Below are positions 43,404 to 53,022 of a stretch of DNA of 64,000 nt, piece after piece. The notes under the pieces are model-generated. The model was not told the DNA's origin. It saw nothing but the letters and a program-made list of their open reading frames with translations, and made no database searches. A program made the position numbers and the translations under genes. The stretch lies in NCBI RefSeq assembly GCF_029350975.1, contig NZ_JARKMR010000003.1, forward strand, positions 329,769 through 393,768. The letters run 5' to 3'. Position 1 is the stretch's first letter. Each line of letters starts with the position of its first letter. The stretch comes from Maribacter zhoushanensis (GTDB lineage: Bacteria; Bacteroidota; Bacteroidia; Flavobacteriales; Flavobacteriaceae).

Positions 43404-44326
43404 TCTCTACTAAAACCTTCTCCAAAACGGTAGGTTGCAATAATACCATGAGTATTACCTAATGGAGAATTGTTAGTTGCTACGTTGTAACTGTAAATTG
43501 CTCTAATATTTTTAAAAAGATATACTCCGGCTAATAGATTTAAAGATGAGTTTGTTCTGTAGCCAGTTCCTAGTTCAAAACGGTTTCTAAAACTTACCGA
43601 TATATTCATGTCCGCCTGAAAAGGAGCGCCATTTTCATACTTTAGTAATACGTTAGGTTTAATCATTAATTCTTCAAATTTATTGGAGAAGAATCGGTAA
43701 CCTAAGTATCCGTAATAAGGTACATTGATTTGAACATTATTATCAGAAACTAGCATATCACCAATTACATTGGGGGTTGAGAAGCCTACATAAACATCGG
43801 CAAGATTTAAAAGAAACCCTAGCCCGATAGTGGGTATTGTGGCATTTATGTTCATGGCAAAGTTGGGGTCGTCCATAATACCAAGTTCTAGTAAATTATC
43901 TTGATATTGCTGCACACCTGGTGATATAGAAAAGGATAATGAGTTGGGGGTGTATATTTGCCAATAAGGTCTGTTTTTTTTGGTATCAAAAAAGATTTTA
44001 TATGAGTAAGTGGCAAAAGCACTTGTTGAGGTGGTAACTCCAACTTCATCACGAATTAACCCTGCGCCTAACCCAACTTTACCTCGGTTTAGAGGAGTAT
44101 GAAAACTTAGGGCGAAACTTTTAGGACTACCTTCAAATTGATTAAAAGTACCGGTGTTACTAATGCCGATTTCTGCACTTGGAGCCAATCCTGCAAAAGC
44201 AGAATTCACTAGGTACGGGTTGTAATTGTACTCTGAGAAAGTAGGAGTTTGCTGAGCCAATACGTTATTGGTGTATGCAACAAGAACAAATGCTATTAAA
44301 GCGATATTTTTATATAAATTCTGCAT
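43400..44326 (-). CDS. PorP/SprF-family type IX secretion-associated outer-membrane protein
   Basis: A 308-residue protein with a signal peptide (cleavage after about NVLAQ) and the family opening QQTPTFSEYNYNPYLVNSAFAGL. The rest is alternating beta-strand with tyrosine and glycine turns, ending in an aromatic/arginine segment (YRFGEGFSRD) as expected for a small outer-membrane barrel. In Flavobacterium johnsoniae SprF is specifically needed to secrete the type-B substrate SprB. Here the gene follows a giant type-B substrate gene by 4 bases, so it should be its dedicated partner. That pairing is known; this exact pair's function is inferred. Confidence 0.93.
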   Translation of the reverse strand: MQNLYKNIALIAFVLVAYTNNVLAQQTPTFSEYNYNPYLVNSAFAGLAPSAEIGISNTGTFNQFEGSPKSFALSFHTPLNRGKVGLGAGLIRDEVGVTTSTSAFATYSYKIFFDTKKNRPYWQIYTPNSLSFSISPGVQQYQDNLLELGIMDDPNFAMNINATIPTIGLGFLLNLADVYVGFSTPNVIGDMLVSDNNVQINVPYYGYLGYRFFSNKFEELMIKPNVLLKYENGAPFQADMNISVSFRNRFELGTGYRTNSSLNLLAGVYLFKNIRAIYSYNVATNNSPLGNTHGIIATYRFGEGFSRD

Positions 44327-44330
44327 GCTA

Positions 44331-47300
44331 TTATCGCTTTAATACAAGATAACCTTGTGTTTTTCTTAAAATAGTTTCTCCTTCAATTTGAATGTTGAAG
44401 AAGTAGGTTCCCGTTGGTAGTTGGTCAGCTCCTAATTTGGTCTGCACATTTGCAGTACCTGAAAATACGTTAGATACATTATCGTAGTTTTCAATTTGAA
44501 AGACCATTGCTCCCCATCGGTTATAAATACTGACCACATTTTCAGGGTAGTAATCTATGTTTTCAATATGCCAATATTCATTAATTCCGTCGCCATCTGG
44601 TGAGAAACCGTATTTGGTTTCGTCTTCGGGAATCATAGTTGTAAACGATTGTAACTCGCAACCAATAGCTTCACCTACACTGTTGTAGGGTGTTATGGTG
44701 ATATAGATTTCAGAATCAAAAGGAAGTTCTTCTCCATGAGTATAGCTTGTAGTATTACCCATATCAATAGTATCTAATATGTCATTTTCCTCTGCGGAAG
44801 TTCCTATGGAAATGTAATAACCATCTGTATGTTCAACTTCATCCCATGAAATAGTACTTTCTAATGATACATCAGTTTCACCGTTAGCGGGACTCATTAA
44901 TACGGCGCAATCAGGTGCTATAATTTCAGTGGTGAAATTTTCAGAAATACACCCTTCTGCTATACCGGAAGAGTTGTAAGGGGTTATATATACATATATA
45001 AGAGTTTCGGAAGGTAAATCTTGACTTAAAGTATAACTGGTCAAAGATGCAACATCTTCATTGTTGACAATATCGGTACCGTCTTCCGTGGTACCTATTG
45101 AAATGTAATAACCATCAGCTTCGTTTGCAGCGTTCCATTCAATATCGGTAGAAACAGAAATATCATTGCCATTTTGTAACGAAGGTATTAGAGTTGTACA
45201 GACTGGTATTGGTCTTATGGTAATGTTCTCAGAAGTACAGCCAATGGCATCACCAATTTCGTTGAAAGGGACAATAGTAATCGTTACAGTTTCTCCAATA
45301 TTAAACTCATAGGGGAATGTGTAAGTAGTATCTAAAATTTCCAGATTAGTAATATTATTCTCAATACTATTGCTTGATGTAATGGTTAGTCTGTAACCAT
45401 TTGCATCTGTAACAGCGTTCCATGTAATTTCGTTCAATTCGGGAACAACATCACCATTTATTGGAGAAATTAGAGTAGTACAGTTAGGAACCGATTTAAT
45501 AGTGAAACTCTCTGTAGAACATCCAATAGCTTCACCAGCGGCATTATAAGGAACAATAGTGACCGCAACTGTTTCTCCTTGCTCAAAATCGTTGGTAAAA
45601 TCATGGGTGTTTCCAGCAGTGATATCTAATTCTAATACATTGTTTGCTATACTGTTATCTGCATTTACGGATAATACATAACCAACAGCCTCAGGTACTG
45701 GTGCCCATTCTAAATTAGTGTTGATGGCAACATCTACGTCGCCGTTGGCGGGAGAAATTAAAGTGGTGCATTGAGGAATTGCTTCAATAGTAAACGTTTC
45801 TGTATTACAACCGATAGCATTACCAGATTCATTATATGGAGTTATAGTAACTGAAACTGTTTCTCCTTGCGTAAAATCTGAATCAAAATCTATCGCAGTC
45901 GTTGTTGTTTTTCGGTCGATAAAGTTATTGGCAGTGCTATTGCTCGCATTCACGGTTACGAAATAGCCGAGTGCATCGGTTACGGCATTCCAAGAAATTG
46001 AAGTGCCTATGTCAACTGCTGTAGCTCCATTTAATGGCATGCTCAAACTAGTACAAGAAGGTACCGGTTTAATGGTAAATGATTCTGAAGTACAATCTAT
46101 AGCTTCACCTGAGTTGTTAAAAGGTTTAATGGTAACCGTTACCGTTTCGCCTTGTATGAAATCATTGGTGAAATCATAAGAATTCGCGATGACATCTACT
46201 TCGTTTAAGTTGTTGTCTGTGCTTTCACTTGCTATGACAGTTAATTTGTAGCCAGTTGCATCGGTTACGGCATTCCAACTAAGATCTGTATCATTATCAA
46301 CATTAACAGCATTATTTAATGGTGATATTAAACTTGTGCATGATGGTAATGGTGGTGGTATTATGGTAAAACTTTCAGAAGTACAGCCAATGGCTTCTCC
46401 ATTATCATTGTATGGTTTAATAGTAACCGTAACTGTTTCACCTTGTATGAAATCATTTGGAAAATCGAACGTTGTATCCGATGTTATTTCAAAATCGGTC
46501 ATGTTATTTGCAGTACTGTTGCTGCCAATAACGGTTATTCTATAACCATTGGCATCTGTAACTGCATTCCACGCTATAGAAGTATCTATAGCAACATTTG
46601 TATCGTTATTTGTAGGACTTATTAGTGTTGTACATTCTGGTGGACCCGCTGTTTCAAAAGTGTACTCTGTACAACCTGAAGAAGGACCATTAATGTTGTA
46701 GGCGATAATAGAAACGTGAATAGTTTCATTTTCAGGTAGGTCGCTTACAAAATCGTATGTAGTTTCATTGCCAAGATCACCTGTAAATATGTCTGAACCA
46801 CCAGATGTTGTACCAACCGTTAATCTATAGCCGTCTGCTGAACCTGAACCATTCCAGCTTAAATTGGTATCTAAAGGAACTTGTGTGGCACCATTTGCGG
46901 GTGAATTTAAAATTGGACATGATGGCGGACTTGTAGAATCGCCAGTAGTAAAGCTTTCTTCGATACAGCCTGCCGCATCATCAACATCGTTATAGGGTAT
47001 AATAGTTACATAATAAGTTCTACTTTCAAGTAAATCGTCAGGAATATCATATGTTGTAACATTACTTACATCAACATTATTTACTATTTCGTTACCACCT
47101 TCGGTTAGACCAACAATAACAAGATAACCAGTTGCTTCGGGAACTTCCGTCCAACTTAAATTTGTATCAATAGCCACATCTGTTTCTTGATGTGCAGGAC
47201 TAATTAAATTAGTACATGTAGGTGCAACCGGTATTGTTTCTGTATGAAAAAATTCTTCGGTACAACTATCAGCAGGTCCTTGTTCATTATACGGTATAAT

Positions 47301-50300
47301 AGTGATGAAAATATCACTATCTTCAGGTAGGTCTGTTACTAGATCATGTGTAGTAACATTCTCTACATCAAAATTATCTAAAATATCATTGGCTCCTGCA
47401 GATGTTCCTATCGTTAATCTATAACCGTCAGCATTAGATATTGCATTCCAGGTTAAATCTGTTGTTACTGGCACATCACTATCGTTATTGACAGGTGTTA
47501 CCAAAGAGGTGCATTCTGGTATGGTAGGTAGTGTGTTTGACAGGGTGAAACTCTCTTCGTTGCAAACACCAGAGTTACCTTCATCGTTAAAAGGTACAAT
47601 GGTTACATAAACAGTGTCGCCAGTATTAAAATCTGAAGCAAATTCGTATGAAGTCTCGTTGATTATAGTTTCATTATTTACAATATCGTTTCCGCCAGCA
47701 GTTGTTCCTACAGTTAAGTAATAGCCTTGAGCAAATTGAGCGGCATCCCAAGTAAGGTTTGTGTTAATGGGCACATCTGTTGCTCCATTTAAGGGTGAAG
47801 CTAATTGTGTACATTCAGGAATAGGACAATCTCGAACATCTTGGCTGAATGTCCAACCAAAATTATCTATCATAGACTGTCTTTCTTCTTGCGCATCACA
47901 ATAGGGCAGACCTTCTGCTCCTAGGGTAATACCACTGTTTAATGTTTGTTCAGACCAAGCAATAAGGGTCGCATCGTAATTTTCTCTTACCAAAGCGGTA
48001 TGATCTAACATATCACTCATATTAGTAACACCGCTTACATCCCATTCGGCAAGGCTTTGGTCTAATGAAGTGGCATTGTCGAACATAGCACGCATGCTTA
48101 CATTACCTGGATTCCATGAATCCATAACTTGGTTATATGCAGATGCATTTTTAAACATATAATCCAAATTGCTTACACCTGTTATACGCCAATTGTTTAT
48201 ATTTTGGTTGAAAACAGTTGCGTCGCTGAACATTTCTTCCATAGTAGTGACACCTCTTACATTCCAATCTCCAATAGCTTCATTAAACGCAATGGCGCCT
48301 TTAAACATATCTTCCATGGTAGTTACAGAGGCTACGTTCCAAGAGTTCATACTTTGGTTGTAACTGGTAGCTTCGTTGAACATAGCTTCCATTGTGGTTA
48401 CAAATGAAACGTTCCACGCATCAATGTTTTGATTAAAGGCGGTTGCACCACTAAACATTTCTTGCATAGTTAAAGCTTCGCCTGTATTCCAATTGGTAAG
48501 TGGTTCATTAAAAGCCAATGCGTTTTTAAACATAGCAGCAAAGTTGGTTACCACAGCTGTGTTCCAGTTGTTTAACGGTTGGTTGAAAGTTTCAGCGCTT
48601 TCGAACATGGACGGCATTAGCGTAACCGATGATACGTTCCAATTATTTAGTGGCTGATCAAACAATAGGGCATTTTTAAACATAGATGACATGTTGGCCA
48701 CGGCACTTACATCCCAATCTATTAGAGGTTGATCAAAAACTTCTGCGCCATTGAACATTTCGGACATGTTTACTACAGAGTTTACGTCCCAGCTATTTAA
48801 TGGCTGGTTAAAGCTTAGAGCTGAATTAAACATGGAAGACATGTCTGTTACATTTGTTACGGACCAACTATCTATGTTTTGGTTAAACTTTTGAGCATTG
48901 TAGAACATAGAACCCATATTGGTTACCGAGTTTACATTCCAATTGTTTAGAGGTTGATTAAATACTTCGGCATTACTAAACATATAATTCATAGTAGTAA
49001 CCGATGATACGTTCCAATCATTTAAAGGTCTATCAAATGATTCAGCGCTTCTGAACATAGAGCTCATATTGGTAACTGAAGAGGTGTCCCAATCATTTAT
49101 GTTTTGGTTAAATAGCTCCGTAGATCCAAACATTCTATACATAGAGGTAACCTTAGAGACGTCCCAATCTATCGGTTGATTAAATACTTTTGCATCATAG
49201 AACATTGAACCCATATTGGTGACATTACCCGTATTCCATGAATTTAGGGGTTGATCAAATTCTCTAGCGCTATAGAACATACTGGTCATGTCAGTAACAT
49301 TGCTTACATCCCAGGTGTTTAAAGGTTCATTAAAAACATGGGTTCCTTTAAAGGTAGAATCCATGTTCGTTACATTACTAACATCCCAACTATTTAAATT
49401 ACCATTGAATAATTTGGCATTTTCAAACATTTCGGACATATCGGTTACATGGGTAAGGTCAGGGATATCTGTAGCATTATACTCCATGTTTTCACATCCA
49501 AAGCAAGCTCTTTGCATGGATTGATACTCATGTGTTCCCCACTGGTCAATAGATATGACTTCATCGGCATCTCCGTAATAGTTATAAGGAGCGGGAAAAT
49601 CGCCAATAATAGCTATCGTATAGATTCCAGGAGTATTGTATATGTGCGTAAGATTACCCGTAACATTATTGTTGTATTCGCTATCCCCCCAATCAACGGA
49701 ATAATTGTAGCTGTAACTAGAGTTTCTTTGAATTCTAAAATCAAACTGATCAGTACCGTAAGCAGATCCAAGCCTAGTGTCAATCGTAAATTTATAGGCC
49801 GCTGGACTATTGACCCATGAAGGTACTACGGTAAAGCTAAATTCTTCACAGCCAACTGCCGGACCCTCACCATTATAAGGTGTAACGGTAATAAAAATAG
49901 TATCGCCTGGAGTAAATTCGTTGGTAAAGGTTAAAATTTGTACGTTACCAACATCATAATTATTTGCAGGGCTTCCATTGATATTTACAAAACTACGTAC
50001 TCCACCTCTTTCAACTTCTAAGTCAATATAGTAACCTGTTGCATTTGGTGCGGCAGCCCAATGTATATTAGAATTTGCAGGAACATTTGTATCTCCTTCG
50101 GCCGGGTTTGTAATTGTTGTGCAGAACACATTTGAACAGTTAACGATGTCTCCCGTAATATTCCAATTATGGGTGTCAATAAGTTCTTGTCTTGCAAGTC
50201 TACCATCACAATATTTTAAGCCAGTAGCTCCTAGTTCAACATCATCTTCTACTTCTTGTGTGGACCAACCTATTAAAGTAGCATCATAATTTTCTTCTGA

Positions 50301-51905
50301 TAATCCAGCGTTGGATAACATAGATGACATATACCTAACAGATGTAATATCCCATGGAGATAAATCTTGATCAAAAGCACTTGCATTGGCAAAAGTACTT
50401 CTCATACTAGTTACTGCTGCAGTATTCCAATTATCTAAAGATTGATTAAACAGGGGGGTATTTGCAAAAGTATTATCTAAATTGGTAAGCGAAGTAATTG
50501 ACCAATTGTTAAGTGGCTGATTAAATTGCGTTGCGTTATCGAACATACTACTCATATTCGTAACATTAGAAACGTCCCAGCCTTCAATATTTTGGTTAAA
50601 ACGTGAATCATGAAACATATTACTCATGTTGGTAACACTGCTTACGTCCCAAAGGTCTAGTGGTTGGTTATAAGCAGTTACATATGTAGATGCCCAACCG
50701 GCAAACATATTGCTCATATTGGTTACGTTACTAACATCCCAACCATTTAGTGGTTGATTAAAAGAAGAGCTTTCAAACATACCCGACATGGTGGTTACAT
50801 TACTAACATCCCATTGATCTAAAGGTTGGTTAAAATCTTTTAAGCTACCGGCACTACCAAATGTCCGGTTCATGTTGGTTACATTGCTAACGTCCCAATC
50901 ATTTAAAGGTTGATTAAAACTATTGTTTTGGGCAAACGTACTGGCTAAGGTGGTTACATTACTAACATCCCATAAATTTAAGGGCTGGTTGAACGAACTA
51001 TTTTGGAACATTCCAGAAATATCCGTCACATTGCTAATATTCCAATTATTTATTGGTTGGTTGAAGGGTGTTAGGTAAAACATGCTTGCCATTGTGGTAA
51101 CATTACTAACATCCCATAAGTTTAATGGCTGATTAAATTCTCTGGCATAATAAAACAAATTGGACATGTCCGTTACATTGCTAACATTCCAATTGTTGAT
51201 GTTTTGATTAAAGTCTTCGGCATGATAAAACATATTAGACATTGTCGTCACCGCAGCTGTGTTCCAACTATCCAATGGTTCATTAAATAGTTCGGCTTCG
51301 TAGAAGGTATAAGACATATCCGTTACTTCCCTGGTGTTCCAATTTGCCAAAGGTCTATTGAATGTTTCTGCTTCATGAAATAAACCAGAAATATCATTAA
51401 TAGTGCTGGTATCCCAATCATTTACAATTCCATTAAATGAAGTACAACCTCTAAACATCTGTTTTAAAGAAGTCACTTGAGCAAGGTCTGGAACGTCAAT
51501 TAAATCAAAATTCAAGTTTTCACAACCATAAAAAGCATTTTCCATGGTTTGCCATTCAATGTCTCCCCATGCTAGTATTTCTATAATCTTTAGTTTGTCA
51601 TTTACTTCTTCATCGTTAAAATAAATAGAAGGAAATGTACCGCTTATTTGAACGGTATATGTGCCTGGTGTAGCATAGTCATGGGTAATATTACCCGTCA
51701 CGCCAGTATCCGTTGCTCCATCTCCCCAATCTACGTCATAATTATAGGTTGTATAAGATGGGTTGGTTGGTATGGTAATTTGTGTGGAAGTAGAGGAGCC
51801 AGATTCTGTATTGTTGGTATTCCAAACAGAATTAAATGATTGAGAAAAAAGATTAACACTTAAAAATAAAAGAAAGAGGGTGATACTTTTTTTAAAAGTT
51901 GGCAT
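44331..51905 (-). CDS. Giant BspA/DUF285 repeat surface protein with type-B T9SS sorting domain
   Basis: A 2524-residue secreted protein. Order from the N-terminus: signal peptide (ends LFSQ); PKD-like segment (YDVDWGDGATDTG); about 16 DUF285 repeats; a cap with YCDGRLARQELID; one fibronectin-like repeat; a second PKD-like segment (YSVDWGDSEYNNN); about 20 DUF285 repeats; a second cap (YCDAQEERQSMID); 11 Cys-containing fibronectin-like repeats of about 95 residues; and a C-terminal gliding-motility-associated type-B sorting domain (FSPDGDGINEYW, YNRWGAMVF, PTGTYFF). DUF285 repeats of about 25 residues (PLNNWDVSNVTNMSSMF pattern) are known from bacterial surface proteins and mycoplasma lipoproteins. 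The downstream PorP/SprF gene supports secretion by T9SS and surface display. Likely an adhesin or ligand scaffold. Confidence 0.93.
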   Translation of the reverse strand: MPTFKKSITLFLLFLSVNLFSQSFNSVWNTNNTESGSSTSTQITIPTNPSYTTYNYDVDWGDGATDTGVTGNITHDYATPGTYTVQISGTFPSIYFNDEEVNDKLKIIEILAWGDIEWQTMENAFYGCENLNFDLIDVPDLAQVTSLKQMFRGCTSFNGIVNDWDTSTINDISGLFHEAETFNRPLANWNTREVTDMSYTFYEAELFNEPLDSWNTAAVTTMSNMFYHAEDFNQNINNWNVSNVTDMSNLFYYAREFNQPLNLWDVSNVTTMASMFYLTPFNQPINNWNISNVTDISGMFQNSSFNQPLNLWDVSNVTTLASTFAQNNSFNQPLNDWDVSNVTNMNRTFGSAGSLKDFNQPLDQWDVSNVTTMSGMFESSSFNQPLNGWDVSNVTNMSNMFAGWASTYVTAYNQPLDLWDVSSVTNMSNMFHDSRFNQNIEGWDVSNVTNMSSMFDNATQFNQPLNNWSITSLTNLDNTFANTPLFNQSLDNWNTAAVTSMRSTFANASAFDQDLSPWDITSVRYMSSMLSNAGLSEENYDATLIGWSTQEVEDDVELGATGLKYCDGRLARQELIDTHNWNITGDIVNCSNVFCTTITNPAEGDTNVPANSNIHWAAAPNATGYYIDLEVERGGVRSFVNINGSPANNYDVGNVQILTFTNEFTPGDTIFITVTPYNGEGPAVGCEEFSFTVVPSWVNSPAAYKFTIDTRLGSAYGTDQFDFRIQRNSSYSYNYSVDWGDSEYNNNVTGNLTHIYNTPGIYTIAIIGDFPAPYNYYGDADEVISIDQWGTHEYQSMQRACFGCENMEYNATDIPDLTHVTDMSEMFENAKLFNGNLNSWDVSNVTNMDSTFKGTHVFNEPLNTWDVSNVTDMTSMFYSAREFDQPLNSWNTGNVTNMGSMFYDAKVFNQPIDWDVSKVTSMYRMFGSTELFNQNINDWDTSSVTNMSSMFRSAESFDRPLNDWNVSSVTTMNYMFSNAEVFNQPLNNWNVNSVTNMGSMFYNAQKFNQNIDSWSVTNVTDMSSMFNSALSFNQPLNSWDVNSVVNMSEMFNGAEVFDQPLIDWDVSAVANMSSMFKNALLFDQPLNNWNVSSVTLMPSMFESAETFNQPLNNWNTAVVTNFAAMFKNALAFNEPLTNWNTGEALTMQEMFSGATAFNQNIDAWNVSFVTTMEAMFNEATSYNQSMNSWNVASVTTMEDMFKGAIAFNEAIGDWNVRGVTTMEEMFSDATVFNQNINNWRITGVSNLDYMFKNASAYNQVMDSWNPGNVSMRAMFDNATSLDQSLAEWDVSGVTNMSDMLDHTALVRENYDATLIAWSEQTLNSGITLGAEGLPYCDAQEERQSMIDNFGWTFSQDVRDCPIPECTQLASPLNGATDVPINTNLTWDAAQFAQGYYLTVGTTAGGNDIVNNETIINETSYEFASDFNTGDTVYVTIVPFNDEGNSGVCNEESFTLSNTLPTIPECTSLVTPVNNDSDVPVTTDLTWNAISNADGYRLTIGTSAGANDILDNFDVENVTTHDLVTDLPEDSDIFITIIPYNEQGPADSCTEEFFHTETIPVAPTCTNLISPAHQETDVAIDTNLSWTEVPEATGYLVIVGLTEGGNEIVNNVDVSNVTTYDIPDDLLESRTYYVTIIPYNDVDDAAGCIEESFTTGDSTSPPSCPILNSPANGATQVPLDTNLSWNGSGSADGYRLTVGTTSGGSDIFTGDLGNETTYDFVSDLPENETIHVSIIAYNINGPSSGCTEYTFETAGPPECTTLISPTNNDTNVAIDTSIAWNAVTDANGYRITVIGSNSTANNMTDFEITSDTTFDFPNDFIQGETVTVTIKPYNDNGEAIGCTSESFTIIPPPLPSCTSLISPLNNAVNVDNDTDLSWNAVTDATGYKLTVIASESTDNNLNEVDVIANSYDFTNDFIQGETVTVTIKPFNNSGEAIDCTSESFTIKPVPSCTSLSMPLNGATAVDIGTSISWNAVTDALGYFVTVNASNSTANNFIDRKTTTTAIDFDSDFTQGETVSVTITPYNESGNAIGCNTETFTIEAIPQCTTLISPANGDVDVAINTNLEWAPVPEAVGYVLSVNADNSIANNVLELDITAGNTHDFTNDFEQGETVAVTIVPYNAAGEAIGCSTESFTIKSVPNCTTLISPINGDVVPELNEITWNAVTDANGYRLTITSSNSIENNITNLEILDTTYTFPYEFNIGETVTITIVPFNEIGDAIGCTSENITIRPIPVCTTLIPSLQNGNDISVSTDIEWNAANEADGYYISIGTTEDGTDIVNNEDVASLTSYTLSQDLPSETLIYVYITPYNSSGIAEGCISENFTTEIIAPDCAVLMSPANGETDVSLESTISWDEVEHTDGYYISIGTSAEENDILDTIDMGNTTSYTHGEELPFDSEIYITITPYNSVGEAIGCELQSFTTMIPEDETKYGFSPDGDGINEYWHIENIDYYPENVVSIYNRWGAMVFQIENYDNVSNVFSGTANVQTKLGADQLPTGTYFFNIQIEGETILRKTQGYLVLKR
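44629..47825 (-). repeat. Eleven tandem fibronectin-like repeats (coding)
   Basis: Repeats of about 95 residues (285 bases), each opening with a P-x-C-T-x-L-x-SP-x-NG-type segment, a D-V near position 15 and W near 22, then a GY strand, and a C-terminal C-x-E-x-FT strand. Two cysteines sit at opposite ends of each repeat, suggesting a disulphide. Boundaries are approximate. The same module also occurs once between the two DUF285 blocks (about 49815-50135). Confidence 0.85.
47980..49500 (-). repeat. DUF285 repeat block 2 (about 20 units, coding)
   Basis: A tandem array of about 20 units of roughly 25 residues (75 bases) with the pattern PLNxWxVSxVTxMxxMFxxAxxFNQ. It follows a PKD-like segment and is closed by a cap motif containing YCDAQEERQ. 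The arrangement duplicates that of block 1. Confidence 0.85.
50290..51525 (-). repeat. DUF285 repeat block 1 (about 16 units, coding)
   Basis: A tandem array of about 16 units of roughly 25 residues, several identical over long stretches (for example the repeated WDVSNVTTM core). It follows the first PKD-like segment and ends in the cap with YCDGRLARQ. Recombination between units could change copy number. Confidence 0.85.
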
Positions 51906-52140
51906 GCTAGGTGGTTTGATCGAAGGTTTAATCCAAATATGCCTATGAAAATTAAGTGCTAAAATTATTTGTTGTGAATTGACGTTTTATCGGTGTAAAG
52001 CCCTCTTTTTCTGATAAAATGCATGAATATTAATTTTTTACAAATAATGACTTACTCGTAAGAGATAGTATTTATTTTTTTAGAACAACAGTTATGATTT
52101 TGTCTGTGTTAATTTTAAAGTGAGCAAAGAAAGATTTTAA

Positions 52141-53022
52141 ATGTCTACCAAAAAAGAAACAGATTACATTAAATTTAAACTAACCCACCTCCCTAAATTA
52201 TTGGTAAAAACTTTTAATTCTTGGATGGTAAAAGAGCCTTTTCAAATTAGCGCGGTAATTGCTTATTATGCAATTCTTTCTCTCCCAGGTTTGTTGATTA
52301 TGATTCTTGAAGTAGTAGGTAGTATTTGGGGAAAGGATATAGTAGAAGGTGAGTTGTTTTCTGAAATTTCATCGGCTATGGGTTCAGATACTGCTGAATC
52401 TATTAGAGAAATGATAATGTATAGAGGTAATGATAATACCTCTATGATAGCTACAGTTTTAGGTGTTGGGGTTTTGATATATGGTGCAACGGGTGTTTTT
52501 TATCAGTTACAGAATGCTTTGAACGATATATGGAAAGCCGAACCTAAATACACTAATGAAATATTATCCACCCTTTTTATGCGATTAAAAGGCTTCGGTT
52601 TTATTCTAATTTTTGGATTTCTGCTACTTATAAGTTTTGTGGTAACCTCTTTTTTATCCGCATTTTCAAAACAACTTTCAAAACTGTTGCCAGACGGTGT
52701 TTTGGAAATTGGTTTTGGATTAGACCTACTGATATCGCTAGGATTTATTTACTTGTTATTTGGGGCTATGTTTAAATATTTACCCAGTACCTATGTACGG
52801 TGGAAAGCCGTAAAAGTGGGAGCTGCACTTACTGCACTTTTATTTTTAATAGGTAAATATGCATTGGCTTTCTATTTTGGAAAAGCTGAACCCGGCTCTA
52901 CCTATGGCGCAGCCGGGAGTATTATTTTGGTGATGCTTTGGGTATCTTATTCTAGTTTAATAGTCACCTTTGGAGCGCAGTTTACCAAGATTTATTCAGA
53001 TAAATATGTAAAGGTTAATTAA
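52141..53022 (+). CDS. YihY/BrkB-family integral membrane protein
   Basis: A 293-residue inner-membrane protein with six predicted helices. Family motifs are present: ISAVIAYYAILSLPGLLIMI near residue 37, YGATGVFYQLQNALNDIW near 118, and the late YGAAGSIILVMLWVSYSSLIVTFGAQFTKIY near 255. The family was once misnamed ribonuclease BN; its function is unknown, with transport or envelope roles proposed. About 235 bases of AT-rich upstream sequence are shared with the divergent giant surface protein. Its last 8 bases overlap the end of the convergent argH gene. Confidence 0.9.
   Translation: MSTKKETDYIKFKLTHLPKLLVKTFNSWMVKEPFQISAVIAYYAILSLPGLLIMILEVVGSIWGKDIVEGELFSEISSAMGSDTAESIREMIMYRGNDNTSMIATVLGVGVLIYGATGVFYQLQNALNDIWKAEPKYTNEILSTLFMRLKGFGFILIFGFLLLISFVVTSFLSAFSKQLSKLLPDGVLEIGFGLDLLISLGFIYLLFGAMFKYLPSTYVRWKAVKVGAALTALLFLIGKYALAFYFGKAEPGSTYGAAGSIILVMLWVSYSSLIVTFGAQFTKIYSDKYVKVN

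Noticed and set aside
49449..49820. A 123-residue plus-strand frame inside the giant surface protein gene
   Set aside because: It is antisense to conserved repeats, has no recognisable domain, and its open state follows from the composition of the repeats.
47980..51525. Regularly spaced repeats that might be a CRISPR array
   Set aside because: The period is about 75 bases, the units are in frame and translate to DUF285 repeats, and the sequences between conserved cores are also coding; no cas genes are near.
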